DNA of 33,471 nt, taken from IMG/VR virus record IMGVR_UViG_3300010318_000019, positions 1-33,471 of that record. One strand, given 5' to 3'. Shown here in pieces: positions 1 to 6,364 of this stretch. A program made the translations under genes and the position numbers. The stretch is from a virus. Each line of letters starts with the position of its first letter. Position 1 is the stretch's first letter. The notes under the pieces were generated by a model. It was not told the origin of the DNA and ran no database searches. It saw nothing but the letters and a program-made list of their open reading frames with translations.

Positions 1-13
1 GCGCGAATAGACC
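1..13. repeat. Left copy of 13-bp terminal direct repeat
   Basis: GCGCGAATAGACC at the first 13 bases is identical to the last 13 bases of the window. It lies about 65 bp upstream of the terminase small-subunit start on a circular map, where a lambda-type cos site would be expected. It may be an assembly overlap of a circular molecule, or the copy of a 13-nt 5' cohesive end made when a linear virion end is filled in. The sequence alone cannot separate these. Confidence 0.85.
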
Positions 14-108
14 CATAGTGGTATACGGCTGGGAGTACCTTGACCGGGGGGGAGTGGTAGGGGTCGGCTCCCCGTCCTCCTCGATGCCGTTCGCACCCCT
101 TTGGTGCA

Positions 109-768
109 TCAGCGACCACTTGCCAGTGCCTCGTCCAGGCGGCGACGGAAAGTCCGGGCGATGCCACCTTCTCGGCTAAACACCACGGTCTGAGCCACCT
201 CTGCGAAGGGGAACTTCGGTCTGTACTGCGCTCGGTCCACATAGCTCGCCACCTTCCTGATGCGACCTTGGATGACGCGCTTCCTCTTCTTGTCGTATCG
301 CTTCCGACCATACCGTTCGAAGATGCCCTCACCCAGCCACGGCTGACCCTTGGGCACTCCTTTGAAGAACTTCTTCTTGTCGTCCAGCATCTTGTTCAGT
401 GTTCCTTTGGGGATGTTGCCGAACTTGTTGAGCTTGGAGTTCTTTGTACTCACGAGGAGGGTTCGGTCCCTTGGGAATCTGATCCCACCTTCCACCATGT
501 ACTTCAGATATTCGTCTTGCTTCGTTCCAGCGAAGACGATGGCGGAGAGGTTCTTCTTATTGGACTTGCTATAGCGGAAGGCGCGCTTCGTGAAGCCAGT
601 CGCTCCCCCTTGGAATGTGTCGTCCATCTCCTTTGGGAGTTCTTTCTTCGCGAGAGGATAGAGGAGATCGTTAATCGCCCTCGATGCCGCATAGGGGATC
701 TGCTTCCGCTGTGTGCGGCTCAGTCCCTTCGTGACTTCCTTGATATTGTCGCGAATGTCCAGCTTCAT
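109..768 (-). CDS. Putative gpZ-like minor tail / tail completion protein
   Basis: This 219-residue, very basic protein has an N-terminal helical region containing AASRAIN, then a Lys/Arg-rich body. The layout resembles the lambda minor tail protein Z family, which helps finish the tail before it joins the head; the match is from memory and weak. The start is the ATG at 768 because AAGGAG sits just upstream at about 775-780. An in-frame ATG at 825 has no such site. It lies after the spanin genes and, on a circular map, just before the terminase genes, so it is probably expressed late. This position is unusual, since gpZ is normally encoded between the head and tail genes. It could instead be another basic virion or DNA-binding protein. 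Confidence 0.6.
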   Translation of the reverse strand: MKLDIRDNIKEVTKGLSRTQRKQIPYAASRAINDLLYPLAKKELPKEMDDTFQGGATGFTKRAFRYSKSNKKNLSAIVFAGTKQDEYLKYMVEGGIRFPRDRTLLVSTKNSKLNKFGNIPKGTLNKMLDDKKKFFKGVPKGQPWLGEGIFERYGRKRYDKKRKRVIQGRIRKVASYVDRAQYRPKFPFAEVAQTVVFSREGGIARTFRRRLDEALASGR

Positions 769-833
769 GATCGACTCCTTCTGGTCTTGTGCCTTGCGGC
801 CAGACCTCGAAGCATTGTTTTTCATAAATCCAG

Positions 834-842
834 ACTAGCATA
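834..842 (-). promoter_or_regulatory. Weak candidate promoter element (TATGCTAGT)
   Basis: In the 169-base gap between the o-spanin stop and the gpZ-like gene, the minus strand reads TATGCTAGT, whose first six bases match a -10 box at four positions. No convincing -35 box is seen. The heptamer TGCTAGT also lies upstream of the Rad52-like gene and of the terminase small subunit. No other gene is seen in this gap. Confidence 0.2.
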
Positions 843-937
843 GGAAAAGGCCCGATTCGTGGCGAGGCGAGGGGATGGGAGCGCCACGGCTGCGTCCCTC
901 GATCTGGATGCTCGGGCTCACACATCCAGGAGCGCAG

Positions 938-1159
938 CTATTCGTCGCAGATCTCCAGCCAGATAGCGTTCTGGCGGTCGATCTGTCCCCTCGTATCTTC
1001 ACTGTCCTCTTCTCCATGATAGATGGGTTCATAGAGCAGGCAGTAGCTATTTACGGCTGAACCGTTCGCGCACCCGCTGAGCAATATCGCTATCAGCGAG
1101 AGACTGCTTAGCTTTGAGACCACGCTGAACGCTGTCCGCCATTTTCTTAAGAGCCGCAT
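938..1159 (-). CDS. Outer-membrane spanin lipoprotein (Rz1-like)
   Basis: This 73-residue protein has a basic N terminus, a hydrophobic stretch at about residues 11-28 and a lipobox LLSGC ending at Cys30, the expected lipidation site. The mature part contains a second Cys and ends in a charged segment finishing LEICDE. This is the layout of the o-spanin, which is anchored in the outer membrane and joins the inner-membrane spanin to fuse the two membranes at the end of lysis. Its first 113 bases overlap the preceding minus-strand gene in another frame, the classic Rz/Rz1 arrangement. Its presence implies a Gram-negative host. The function is inferred from architecture and position. Confidence 0.75.
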   Translation of the reverse strand: MRLLRKWRTAFSVVSKLSSLSLIAILLSGCANGSAVNSYCLLYEPIYHGEEDSEDTRGQIDRQNAIWLEICDE

Positions 1160-1250
1160 TCTCTACCTCTGCTTTCCCGTGCTTATACCCGATCAGGTAT
1201 GCCCAGAGGCATCCTCCAAGGGCTGAGCAGACCAGGATGGTGTTAAGCAT
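1047..1250 (-). CDS. Inner-membrane spanin (Rz-like)
   Basis: This 67-residue protein has one N-terminal membrane segment (about residues 3-21, with two cysteines) followed by a charged helical stretch rich in Lys, Glu and Ala. That fits an i-spanin, anchored in the inner membrane with a periplasmic coiled coil. It is shorter than lambda Rz (153 residues). Its ATG overlaps the stop of the upstream holin-like gene by eight bases, and the o-spanin gene begins inside it in another frame. The position between holin/endolysin and o-spanin is the main support. Confidence 0.7.
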   Translation of the reverse strand: MLNTILVCSALGGCLWAYLIGYKHGKAEVENAALKKMADSVQRGLKAKQSLADSDIAQRVRERFSRK

Positions 1251-1434
1251 CGTCTGCGTTCTTATTCTTCGCGACGTTGCCTGCCAGCATATTCAAGACC
1301 TTCAGGATCATCCCGACAACCTTATCATCAGCCTTAGTCGGCGTGAGAGCGGTAATGGCGGTCGCGGCGGTCACAACCCCGGTGATTGCATGAACCCAAG
1401 TCGGCATAGCGTCAAGCATTGCGAAGATATCCAT
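1243..1434 (-). CDS. Holin-like small membrane protein
   Basis: This 63-residue protein has a hydrophobic N-terminal half (about residues 10-30), a short Pro-Thr-Lys-Asp-Asp turn, and an amphipathic second helix with a polar end. Similar small proteins with a TPTKADD-like turn are common in phage lysis cassettes and are often labelled holin or holin-associated. GGGAG within the end of the endolysin gene gives it a ribosome binding site. It sits between endolysin and i-spanin. It may be the holin, an antiholin, or a second pore protein beside the one at 1919-2104. Confidence 0.6.
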   Translation of the reverse strand: MDIFAMLDAMPTWVHAITGVVTAATAITALTPTKADDKVVGMILKVLNMLAGNVAKNKNADDA

Positions 1435-1437
1435 AAG

Positions 1438-1926
1438 TCACTCCCAAATATAAGCAATAGAGGCGAAAGCCTCGCTGAACTGTTTCGGCGTCCCCCGCCC
1501 GTGCGAGGTGTTGTAGTGCTCTTTCCAGTAGTACGCCAGAGAGGTGGCATCTGGGTCAGGCAAGGGATGCGGCACTCTCAAATAGTGAATGCGGCACATC
1601 GCCACCGCATATTCCAGGCTCGTCATCAGCAGTCGAGCGTCCGGTTCCGTCTGGCCTTCCATTGCCCACATTGGGACGAACTTCAGAAGTTGCTCAGTGA
1701 GGGCTGGGCGATATCTTAGCCAGTTGTGCCAGATATCATCGTGGGTCGGGGGCTCCATCTGACAGATCCCAAGGGCTGGCCCTTCGATCTGCTTCAGATA
1801 TGTCCCCAGTTTGGATTCGTGAGCGATGGTCCCCATCACCAGCTTCTCAGCGGTATCACCATCGATCTCTAACTGCGCGAGGGTCGGACGAACAACGTGA
1901 TTGAGTAACTGCCTTGGCTCAATCAT
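1438..1926 (-). CDS. Lysozyme-like endolysin
   Basis: This 162-residue protein has the pattern AHESKLG followed by GPALGICQMEP and THDDIW, a lysozyme-like/transglycosylase arrangement known from many phage proteins of this length. Glu37 in HES is the likely catalytic acid. The enzyme would cleave peptidoglycan glycan strands. The ATG at 1926 is chosen because it overlaps the stop of the holin gene by only eight bases and matches the usual family N terminus. A longer version from 2013 would add a hydrophobic leader, but that leader is an alternative reading of the holin membrane segment. With the chosen start no signal peptide is seen, so export would depend on the holin. Confidence 0.8.
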   Translation of the reverse strand: MIEPRQLLNHVVRPTLAQLEIDGDTAEKLVMGTIAHESKLGTYLKQIEGPALGICQMEPPTHDDIWHNWLRYRPALTEQLLKFVPMWAMEGQTEPDARLLMTSLEYAVAMCRIHYLRVPHPLPDPDATSLAYYWKEHYNTSHGRGTPKQFSEAFASIAYIWE

Positions 1927-2104
1927 TGTTTTTGAGCTTTCGTCGGTTGGCCCATATGGAATAGGCTCCTGCGAAAATAGCAATAATCCCAGAACAAATA
2001 CCCACGATTTCATTGATTTGAGCTAGGGATAAACCAGCAAAGCCGACACTGATCCCTGCTGCGGCGTCGGCGGCTTTCTGCGTTACTTCAGTGTGCTGGC
2101 TCAC
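1919..2104 (-). CDS. Putative holin
   Basis: This 61-residue protein has a weakly hydrophobic Gly/Ala segment (about residues 15-28), a clear membrane helix (about 31-51, IVGICSGIIAIFAGAY) and a short basic tail. It directly precedes the endolysin gene and overlaps it by eight bases. Holins form the inner-membrane lesions that release or activate the endolysin. The start is a GTG at 2104, with GGAGG at 2110-2114 five bases upstream; the in-frame ATG at 2116 would place this site inside the gene. Confidence 0.7.
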   Translation of the reverse strand: MSQHTEVTQKAADAAAGISVGFAGLSLAQINEIVGICSGIIAIFAGAYSIWANRRKLKNND

Positions 2105-2140
2105 CGCACCCTCCATTCGTCAATACCTCGCAAGTGAATT

Positions 2141-2314
2141 CTATTCCTTTTTGGGCTTCGGTTGAATAACCGTTAATTCGCTCTCTGGCCCCATGATCGA
2201 CTTCACTAATCGGCGGGCTCGCTCGAAGATCTTGGGATCGTCCGTATTGATAACGATCTCAACGATCCTGATCCCGTCATGCTCCTCCTGTTCAGAATAA
2301 TCAAGCCGCAGCAT
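2141..2314 (-). CDS. Small conserved-looking protein, unknown
   Basis: This 57-residue ORF begins ATG at 2314, overlaps the preceding gene by 14 bases and ends TAG at 2141. The protein has an acidic N terminus, a beta-like run IRIVEIVIN, an amphipathic helix rich in Arg and Lys, and a Pro/Lys C terminus. Composition and tight packing support a real gene. No family was recognised. It lies just before the lysis cassette, with a 36-base gap to the holin start. Confidence 0.65.
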   Translation of the reverse strand: MLRLDYSEQEEHDGIRIVEIVINTDDPKIFERARRLVKSIMGPESELTVIQPKPKKE

Positions 2315-2522
2315 AGAGCCGACCCAAAAGCATATTTATCGCTCGATTCAGATGCCCATCGTGCTTGATAAAGAAAACATCAGAGGCATTCACCCCATCT
2401 TCTTCGACCGCCAGCAGGTAGTAATTTTCCCCGAAACCTGGCTCCACCTTGCAGCGAATCTTCTGGTACTCAACTACCCGCCGAAGGCTATCTTTCATGT
2501 TCCCAAAGTCGTTACCCAGCAC
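2301..2522 (-). CDS. Small hypothetical protein
   Basis: This is a protein of about 73 residues, mixed alpha/beta, with a central KIRCKVEPGFGENYYLLAV stretch. GTG at 2522 is preferred because GGAGG lies at 2528-2532 with five-base spacing; the next candidate is an ATG at 2498 giving 65 residues. It overlaps the neighbouring membrane-protein gene by 11 bases and the 57-residue gene by 14 bases. No family was recognised. Confidence 0.6.
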   Translation of the reverse strand: MLGNDFGNMKDSLRRVVEYQKIRCKVEPGFGENYYLLAVEEDGVNASDVFFIKHDGHLNRAINMLLGRLYAAA

Positions 2523-2643
2523 TGAGACCTCCAATGAGTAAGATTGCGACCGTTCCGCCAGCAAGTATCGCCCATACTCGAAGGGGCGTATTCGCCAGGA
2601 GCATCGCGAGGGTCATAAGGAAAAGGACCGTCCAAACTATCAT
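2512..2643 (-). CDS. Small two-helix membrane protein
   Basis: This 43-residue protein is almost entirely hydrophobic, with two predicted membrane helices separated by a short NTPLR loop. The ATG at 2643 lies just after the phosphoesterase stop; a longer version from 2709 would add a polar extension inside that gene. The ribosome binding site is weak. Small membrane proteins near lysis genes can be lysis modulators or superinfection-exclusion proteins, but nothing here fixes the role. Confidence 0.5.
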   Translation of the reverse strand: MIVWTVLFLMTLAMLLANTPLRVWAILAGGTVAILLIGGLSAG

Positions 2644-2663
2644 CAAGATCCCGGCTTCCAAAA

Positions 2664-3851
2664 CTAGGCTGCGCTGATCATTTCTGGCGTCACCATCACC
2701 CGTCCACATTCGCCGTGCTCCTTATGATAGGTGATCACCTGAGCCTCTCGACCGGAACTCCACCCACCCCTGGAGGCGTAGGAGTCGCTGGCGGCGAGCG
2801 TCCGGTGCTGGGTGATCGTCATCAAATTAGACTCTATTTCATGCCGATGGTGGAGATGCCCCATGTGAGCATAGGAGTGCTTCGTTCGCCCAAAGACCTC
2901 TCGGAACTTCGCAGCGAACACATCATCCACATTAGTCGGCTTTCTTTTGTGTCCGTGGTGGAAGAAGAGAGAAACCTGGCCCCACTCATAACAATAATAA
3001 GGGTCCGCTGACTGATCGACCGTAAATCTAGGCTCCTTCTCATAGTGCGCGGCCATCCACTCTCGCATCCATAAAGAGGCCACGGGATTGTGGTTCCCTT
3101 CGGCCTCGATGCAGTGAACCCAAGGATAGCGATCCAGGAGCATCTGGTTTATCTGCCGCCTCACCCTTATCCACAGACGAACGATCTTCTCAAAGCGAGT
3201 ATCGGCATCCAGGAGGTGCTTCGATGCTGGCGTGACTGCCTCAAGCGAGTCGAAATGGAGATCATCTCCTAAAAAGCAGCAAACCGCTCCCGCTGCTTTT
3301 GGAGCCCGATCAATCGCTTCCCGGAACCATGCCACCAGCATCTCTTCCGCGATCTTCACATCCCAGTCATCGCCTCTGGTCGCCTCTCCATAAGCTAAAG
3401 CCCCAAAGTGATAATCGGAGATCACGAACAGGTTCAGCAGATCTGGATTGGCGTCCTTCGGCTTAGACTTGTTCGGCTTCTCCCTGGGGATCTCTTCGGC
3501 TGCTGCTGCGATGAACTCACGGACCGTCTTCTCAACGCGATCCCGGTCCAGGTCTGTCTTGACCCATTGCAGCTTTTTTTTGCCCTCTTCGTCATAGAGG
3601 GTTGAGGTGCCCTTAACCAGGAACGGAGCAGTCGTTGAATGGGTCATGCCATGCTCTGGCGCATAACCCATCTTGGCCGCTCTTACGCGGACCCGATCAA
3701 TGGCTTGATGGATCGTCCCATAATTGAGCTTCAGCACCTTCGCGGCGCCTGTCATCGACCCCACTTCAGCAGTGGTTCGGAGGTATAGCTTTTCTTGATC
3801 GGAAAGGCAGTAGTTCAGGAGATTAACGTCTAGGTCTATTCCAGCGGCCAT
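2664..3851 (-). CDS. HTH-metallophosphoesterase
   Basis: This 395-residue protein has an N-terminal helix-turn-helix-like segment (about residues 18-60) and a calcineurin-like metallophosphoesterase domain. Its metal-binding motifs appear in order: DYHFG (Asp146, His148), GDD (195-197), GNHN (252-255), HHGH (298-301) and GHLHH (331-335). Related phage proteins combine a DNA-binding head with this domain and are usually assumed to be nucleases or phosphodiesterases; the substrate is unknown. It shares one base with the end of the NinG-like gene (TAATG), so the two are probably translated together. A role in DNA processing is inferred from the HTH and from this neighbour. Confidence 0.8.
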   Translation of the reverse strand: MAAGIDLDVNLLNYCLSDQEKLYLRTTAEVGSMTGAAKVLKLNYGTIHQAIDRVRVRAAKMGYAPEHGMTHSTTAPFLVKGTSTLYDEEGKKKLQWVKTDLDRDRVEKTVREFIAAAAEEIPREKPNKSKPKDANPDLLNLFVISDYHFGALAYGEATRGDDWDVKIAEEMLVAWFREAIDRAPKAAGAVCCFLGDDLHFDSLEAVTPASKHLLDADTRFEKIVRLWIRVRRQINQMLLDRYPWVHCIEAEGNHNPVASLWMREWMAAHYEKEPRFTVDQSADPYYCYEWGQVSLFFHHGHKRKPTNVDDVFAAKFREVFGRTKHSYAHMGHLHHRHEIESNLMTITQHRTLAASDSYASRGGWSSGREAQVITYHKEHGECGRVMVTPEMISAA

Positions 3852-4279
3852 TAGTCGAATGCCTCGAAGTCGATTCGCCCCTGTCGCCCTTCTGCTCGCA
3901 GTTCCTTTAAGCGAGCCAGCTCCGCCTTATAGTGAGAGTGCATCGCCTCTAAGTCCGCCTTTCGGCGTCTCATTATGCGATTGGCTTTCTGGGTCAGGAC
4001 TTGATGGGAGCCCGCCCCGAAAATCTTGATATAAAGGTTGAAGTGTTCATCTGGGTTTTCGCCCATGAACTTATGGCATGACGCGCAGAGACAAACCGCG
4101 TTGAGCGGTTCATATCGGACGGCATGGTTCCCACGGCTTTTGAAGTGGGAGCAGTGAATTCTCTGGCGACCTACACCTGGCGGCTCATAGTGACCGCATC
4201 TTTCGCAAGCGTAGTCCACCCTTTCCCGAACGAGATCCGAGAAAATCGCGTCAAACTTGGTCCGTTTTATTCCGCTCAC
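3851..4279 (-). CDS. NinG/Rap-like HNH recombination protein
   Basis: This 142-residue protein has zinc-finger cysteines CERC (25-28), the HCSHF motif (42-46), and a CLCASCH motif (63-69) typical of the NinG/Rap family, which is HNH-related. In lambda, Rap helps resolve branched recombination intermediates. The C-terminal third is a charged helix. The start is a GTG at 4279 with AGGAGGGGG somewhat far upstream. It overlaps the cysteine-rich gene upstream by 29 bases and leads directly into the phosphoesterase. It probably works with the Rad52-like protein and exonuclease encoded on the other strand. Confidence 0.8.
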   Translation of the reverse strand: MSGIKRTKFDAIFSDLVRERVDYACERCGHYEPPGVGRQRIHCSHFKSRGNHAVRYEPLNAVCLCASCHKFMGENPDEHFNLYIKIFGAGSHQVLTQKANRIMRRRKADLEAMHSHYKAELARLKELRAEGRQGRIDFEAFD

Positions 4280-4502
4280 GGAAGCTAGGGCACCCCCTCC
4301 TGTCCGTCGCCCAAAACTTACCTGCTAGAGGTGGAGGTTCCCCCGCAGAACACCCCACCATGCTTGGATGACCGTCCCAGGGTAACGCGTTTTGACAGTC
4401 AATGCACCTCACAGAGTCAGGACTCACGAACGGTTGAGATCTCACCTTAATGTCATTTCTGCTCTTTTTGTCGCTTCCAGGGTTCTCCAGACCTCTAGCC
4501 AT
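4251..4502 (-). CDS. Small four-cysteine protein
   Basis: This 83-residue protein has CIDC at 33-36, then Cys51 and Cys71, the last in GCPSF. This spacing resembles small phage zinc-ribbon-like proteins of unknown function. ATG at 4502 would overlap the upstream gene by 61 bases; a GTG at 4445, overlapping that gene's stop as GTGA, would give a 64-residue protein that keeps all four cysteines. Neither start has a strong ribosome binding site. Confidence 0.6.
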   Translation of the reverse strand: MARGLENPGSDKKSRNDIKVRSQPFVSPDSVRCIDCQNALPWDGHPSMVGCSAGEPPPLAGKFWATDRRGCPSFRERNKTDQV

Positions 4503-4765
4503 GCTTGCGCTGCCTCATACTCGACCGCAGCATAACCCGCCTCCTCTTCCGCTCGCTCTGCCTCGATGCAAGCGTTGACATAATCCTCATCGATCAGCGC
4601 CATCTCTTCAGCCTTCGCGGCGGTGTTGCCCAGATTGATGGCTGCGATCTTCGCTCTAGCCTTGATCTGCTTCCTCAGGCGATCAGAGCTCCGGGCGAAC
4701 GCTCTGGTCCTTGCTGCTTCCTTTCCCTTCTCTAACAAGCCGGAATGAATCTTCGCTGGGTCCAT
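4442..4765 (-). CDS. Helical hypothetical protein
   Basis: This 107-residue protein is almost entirely helical: a basic N-terminal half with RLRKQIKARAKIAA and an acidic, Ala/Glu-rich C-terminal half ending near a Trp pair. The ATG at 4765 has GGGAGGGG just upstream and is a better start than the ATG at 4783. Similar helical proteins occur in early regions of other phages, but no function is recalled. It probably forms a coiled-coil or oligomeric structure. Confidence 0.65.
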   Translation of the reverse strand: MDPAKIHSGLLEKGKEAARTRAFARSSDRLRKQIKARAKIAAINLGNTAAKAEEMALIDEDYVNACIEAERAEEEAGYAAVEYEAAQAWLEVWRTLEATKRAEMTLR

Positions 4766-4883
4766 TGACCCCTCCCGTTTCAAATGTGATTTGAAATTTC
4801 CCGTACTCTTTAAGCCAGAGTTTCGCCATCCTCTCGATGGCTTTAACTTGCTGCTTGAAGTTCACCGTATGAGATACGCGCAT
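4683..4883 (-). CDS. Small hypothetical protein overlapping next gene
   Basis: This 66-residue ORF has a good site (GGAGGG, seven bases upstream of the ATG at 4883) and a plausible N-terminal part with a helix and an FQITFETGG strand. Its last 83 bases overlap the helical protein gene in another frame, longer than the usual overlaps here, so the C terminus may be less constrained. No family was recognised. Confidence 0.5.
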   Translation of the reverse strand: MRVSHTVNFKQQVKAIERMAKLWLKEYGKFQITFETGGVNGPSEDSFRLVREGKGSSKDQSVRPEL

Positions 4884-4886
4884 TTC

Positions 4887-4979
4887 TCATCCCTCCAGAA
4901 TCCCCATCTTGCGATAGTTTCCCCAGGGCTTTCGTGCCCACCACAGAATAGACCGATTTGACTCGTTGATCCCATCCAC
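4887..4979 (-). CDS. Possible 30-residue ORF
   Basis: A GTG-started ORF lies just upstream of the 4883 gene, its stop two codons after a GGAGG. The peptide contains ILWWARKPWG and RKMGILEG, an unusual aromatic and basic composition. It is the only candidate in the gap between 4884 and 5044. It may be a leader peptide or chance. Confidence 0.2.
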   Translation of the reverse strand: MDGINESNRSILWWARKPWGNYRKMGILEG

Positions 4980-5044
4980 CTTTCAAGTCAGTTATCTCTG
5001 ACCTTCGTTGATTGTTGGGGACAGCTTTAGCTAGCCTCTTGCTT

Positions 5045-5248
5045 TTAAGTCGGCAAAATGTCCCAGGTGGCTGGGACCATCAAAACACCCTCAGACTTCA
5101 CCAGCACCTGCTGCCGCCACTGCACTCGCTCTTCATAATATTTTTGATATGGCTCGCCATTTTTTAGCAGGCGAATCCACTCCAGCCTCCGGTGCTGCAA
5201 AGTCATCCCGCGCTCAAGATAACGGCGAAGCTCAAGATCAAAGCTCAT
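5045..5248 (-). CDS. Small basic hypothetical protein
   Basis: This 67-residue protein is helical and rich in Arg, Glu and aromatic residues (RRLEWIRLLKNG, then YQKYYEERVQW). Its ATG overlaps the stop of the helicase-loader-like gene (ATGA), so the two are probably translationally coupled and may work together in replication. No family was recognised. Confidence 0.6.
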   Translation of the reverse strand: MSFDLELRRYLERGMTLQHRRLEWIRLLKNGEPYQKYYEERVQWRQQVLVKSEGVLMVPATWDILPT

Positions 5249-5640
5249 CGCTTTTGACTCAGCCGCCGTTCCGCCTCTTCATAGGACTCGCCTGGAAGAG
5301 CGTGTTGCTCAATGTAAGAACGAGTGAGCTTTGTCGCCTGCTCACTCTTCGCCACGCCGTTTCGGCGGTTCTCGAAGGTGCGCTGATTCCTGCACCATGT
5401 CCTCCAAGAAGCGATCCAGTCCTTCTTCCTAAGCCCATTGGCTCTGTGGTAATCCAGCATCGCCTCCATCAGTTCCACTGGGTCTCCCGGAAGCCTTTGG
5501 GATTTGTGCCACGCGATCATCTGCTCCGTGACCGGGAGAAACTCCGGAGGATCGGTAAGACCGGCGCGGCGGCGCGTATGTGTAACGACTGGCTTCGCGG
5601 CTGGAGCCTTCTTCGGCTCTCCAAAAAGGTCAGGCGTCAT
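5245..5640 (-). CDS. Helicase-loader / DnaT-like replication protein C-terminal domain
   Basis: This 131-residue protein has an Ala/Pro-rich basic N terminus and a C-terminal motif KKDWIASWRTWCRNQ preceded by an LMEAMLDYHRANG helix. That combination resembles the C-terminal region of phage replication and helicase-loader (DnaT/replisome-organiser type) proteins, where a short helical domain ends in WRNWxRN. The usual DNA-binding N-terminal part of such proteins is absent, so this could be a loader or a partner only. ATG at 5640 has GGGGGAAG upstream and overlaps the preceding gene by 11 bases. No other replication gene is present, so it is the best candidate for recruiting the host helicase. 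Confidence 0.6.
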   Translation of the reverse strand: MTPDLFGEPKKAPAAKPVVTHTRRRAGLTDPPEFLPVTEQMIAWHKSQRLPGDPVELMEAMLDYHRANGLRKKDWIASWRTWCRNQRTFENRRNGVAKSEQATKLTRSYIEQHALPGESYEEAERRLSQKR

Positions 5641-5929
5641 TCTTCCCCCAGATCGCAATCGGACGACGATGAGACCGGCGATCATTGGTCGCTCGGTATT
5701 CTAAAAGGCGGAGATTAGACTCTTTAATAACCCTCTGAAGCACCGCCCCAAGAACGCGAGGCTCGACCCCCTGGGGGATTGGCGCCAGGTTTCGAATGAT
5801 TGAGCTGTTGATGGTCGAATTCCTTAGAAGATATCGCTTTGCCGCCGTGACGGCTTTGGCGATGTACTCTTCCCGACCTTGCGAAACGCGATCAATGGCG
5901 TCGTTCTTTACCTGTTGTGCCGTTTTCAT
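5630..5929 (-). CDS. Small phage protein with winged-helix-like fold (inferred)
   Basis: This 99-residue protein has an N-terminal helix, a central region with GVEPRVLGAVLQR and a basic end RRPIAIWG. The PRxLGAVxxR and RPIxVW pattern matches a family of small early-region phage proteins remembered as winged-helix-like and of unknown role. Its ATG overlaps the stop of the gene before it (ATGA), so they are coupled. DNA binding is suggested by the basic C terminus and the replication-gene neighbour. Confidence 0.6.
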   Translation of the reverse strand: MKTAQQVKNDAIDRVSQGREEYIAKAVTAAKRYLLRNSTINSSIIRNLAPIPQGVEPRVLGAVLQRVIKESNLRLLEYRATNDRRSHRRPIAIWGKNDA

Positions 5930-6192
5930 CCTTCGCCCTCCGGGACTCTGAATTTAATCCAATAGAAGATCTCGTTTTCTAGCTCCTCTGCCCACTCTTT
6001 CACCTTCTCAGCAGGCGCATCGAAAGCGTGCGGTGCGCTCTCGCCATAAAGAGAGAGATTCAGCACATCCTGAACCTCTAAATGCTCAGGCGCCCATTCG
6101 GGATATTCGAAGAGTTCAAAGCCAGGACGGCTTAGAACATAAGCAAGCGAAAGCTCGTTGAATGGAACGCTCCGATCAATGTTCGATCCCAC
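5926..6192 (-). CDS. Hypothetical acidic protein
   Basis: This 88-residue acidic protein has a C-terminal helix and aromatic run (EIFYWIKFRV). The start is a GTG at 6192, with GGAGGG about five bases upstream. It overlaps the upstream RMF-like gene by 17 bases and the next gene by four. Small acidic early phage proteins are often inhibitors of host factors, but nothing specific is visible. Confidence 0.6.
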   Translation of the reverse strand: MGSNIDRSVPFNELSLAYVLSRPGFELFEYPEWAPEHLEVQDVLNLSLYGESAPHAFDAPAEKVKEWAEELENEIFYWIKFRVPEGEG

Positions 6193-6364
6193 GCCATCCC
6201 TCCTCTTCAGTTTGCGCGTCTAGCCATCCCGCCTTCCAGGAGCAGAACATCCCCAATCGAACCCTGCTAATGGAAGAGGAATCGATCCCCTTCCCCTGGT
6301 GATAGGCAGCGCGGCCCAAAAGATAGTGATTAAAATATTTCCAGCGAGCCTTAACGTCTCTCAT
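6176..6364 (-). CDS. Ribosome-modulation-factor-like small protein
   Basis: This 62-residue protein has the pattern GRAAYHQGKG followed by a serine-rich linker and then WKAGWLDA. Ribosome modulation factor and its phage relatives share an A-x3-G ... W-x2-GW-x2-A arrangement, so it may bind ribosomes or RNA. The match is by pattern only. Its ATG overlaps the methyltransferase stop (ATGA). Confidence 0.5.
   Translation of the reverse strand: MRDVKARWKYFNHYLLGRAAYHQGKGIDSSSISRVRLGMFCSWKAGWLDAQTEEEGWRGIEH

Noticed and set aside
92-108. GCACC-CCTTT-GGTGC hairpin as a terminator for the gpZ-like gene
   Set aside because: The stem has only five pairs and no T-run follows on either strand.
671-925. 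84-codon minus-strand ORF before the gpZ-like gene
   Set aside because: Most of it overlaps the gpZ-like gene in another frame; its composition is shadow-like and it has no good start site. The better-supported start is the ATG at 768 in the gpZ-like frame.
1926-2013. N-terminal extension of the endolysin that would look like a signal anchor
   Set aside because: The hydrophobic stretch is an out-of-frame reading of the holin membrane helix; the family N terminus and the eight-base overlap favour the ATG at 1926.
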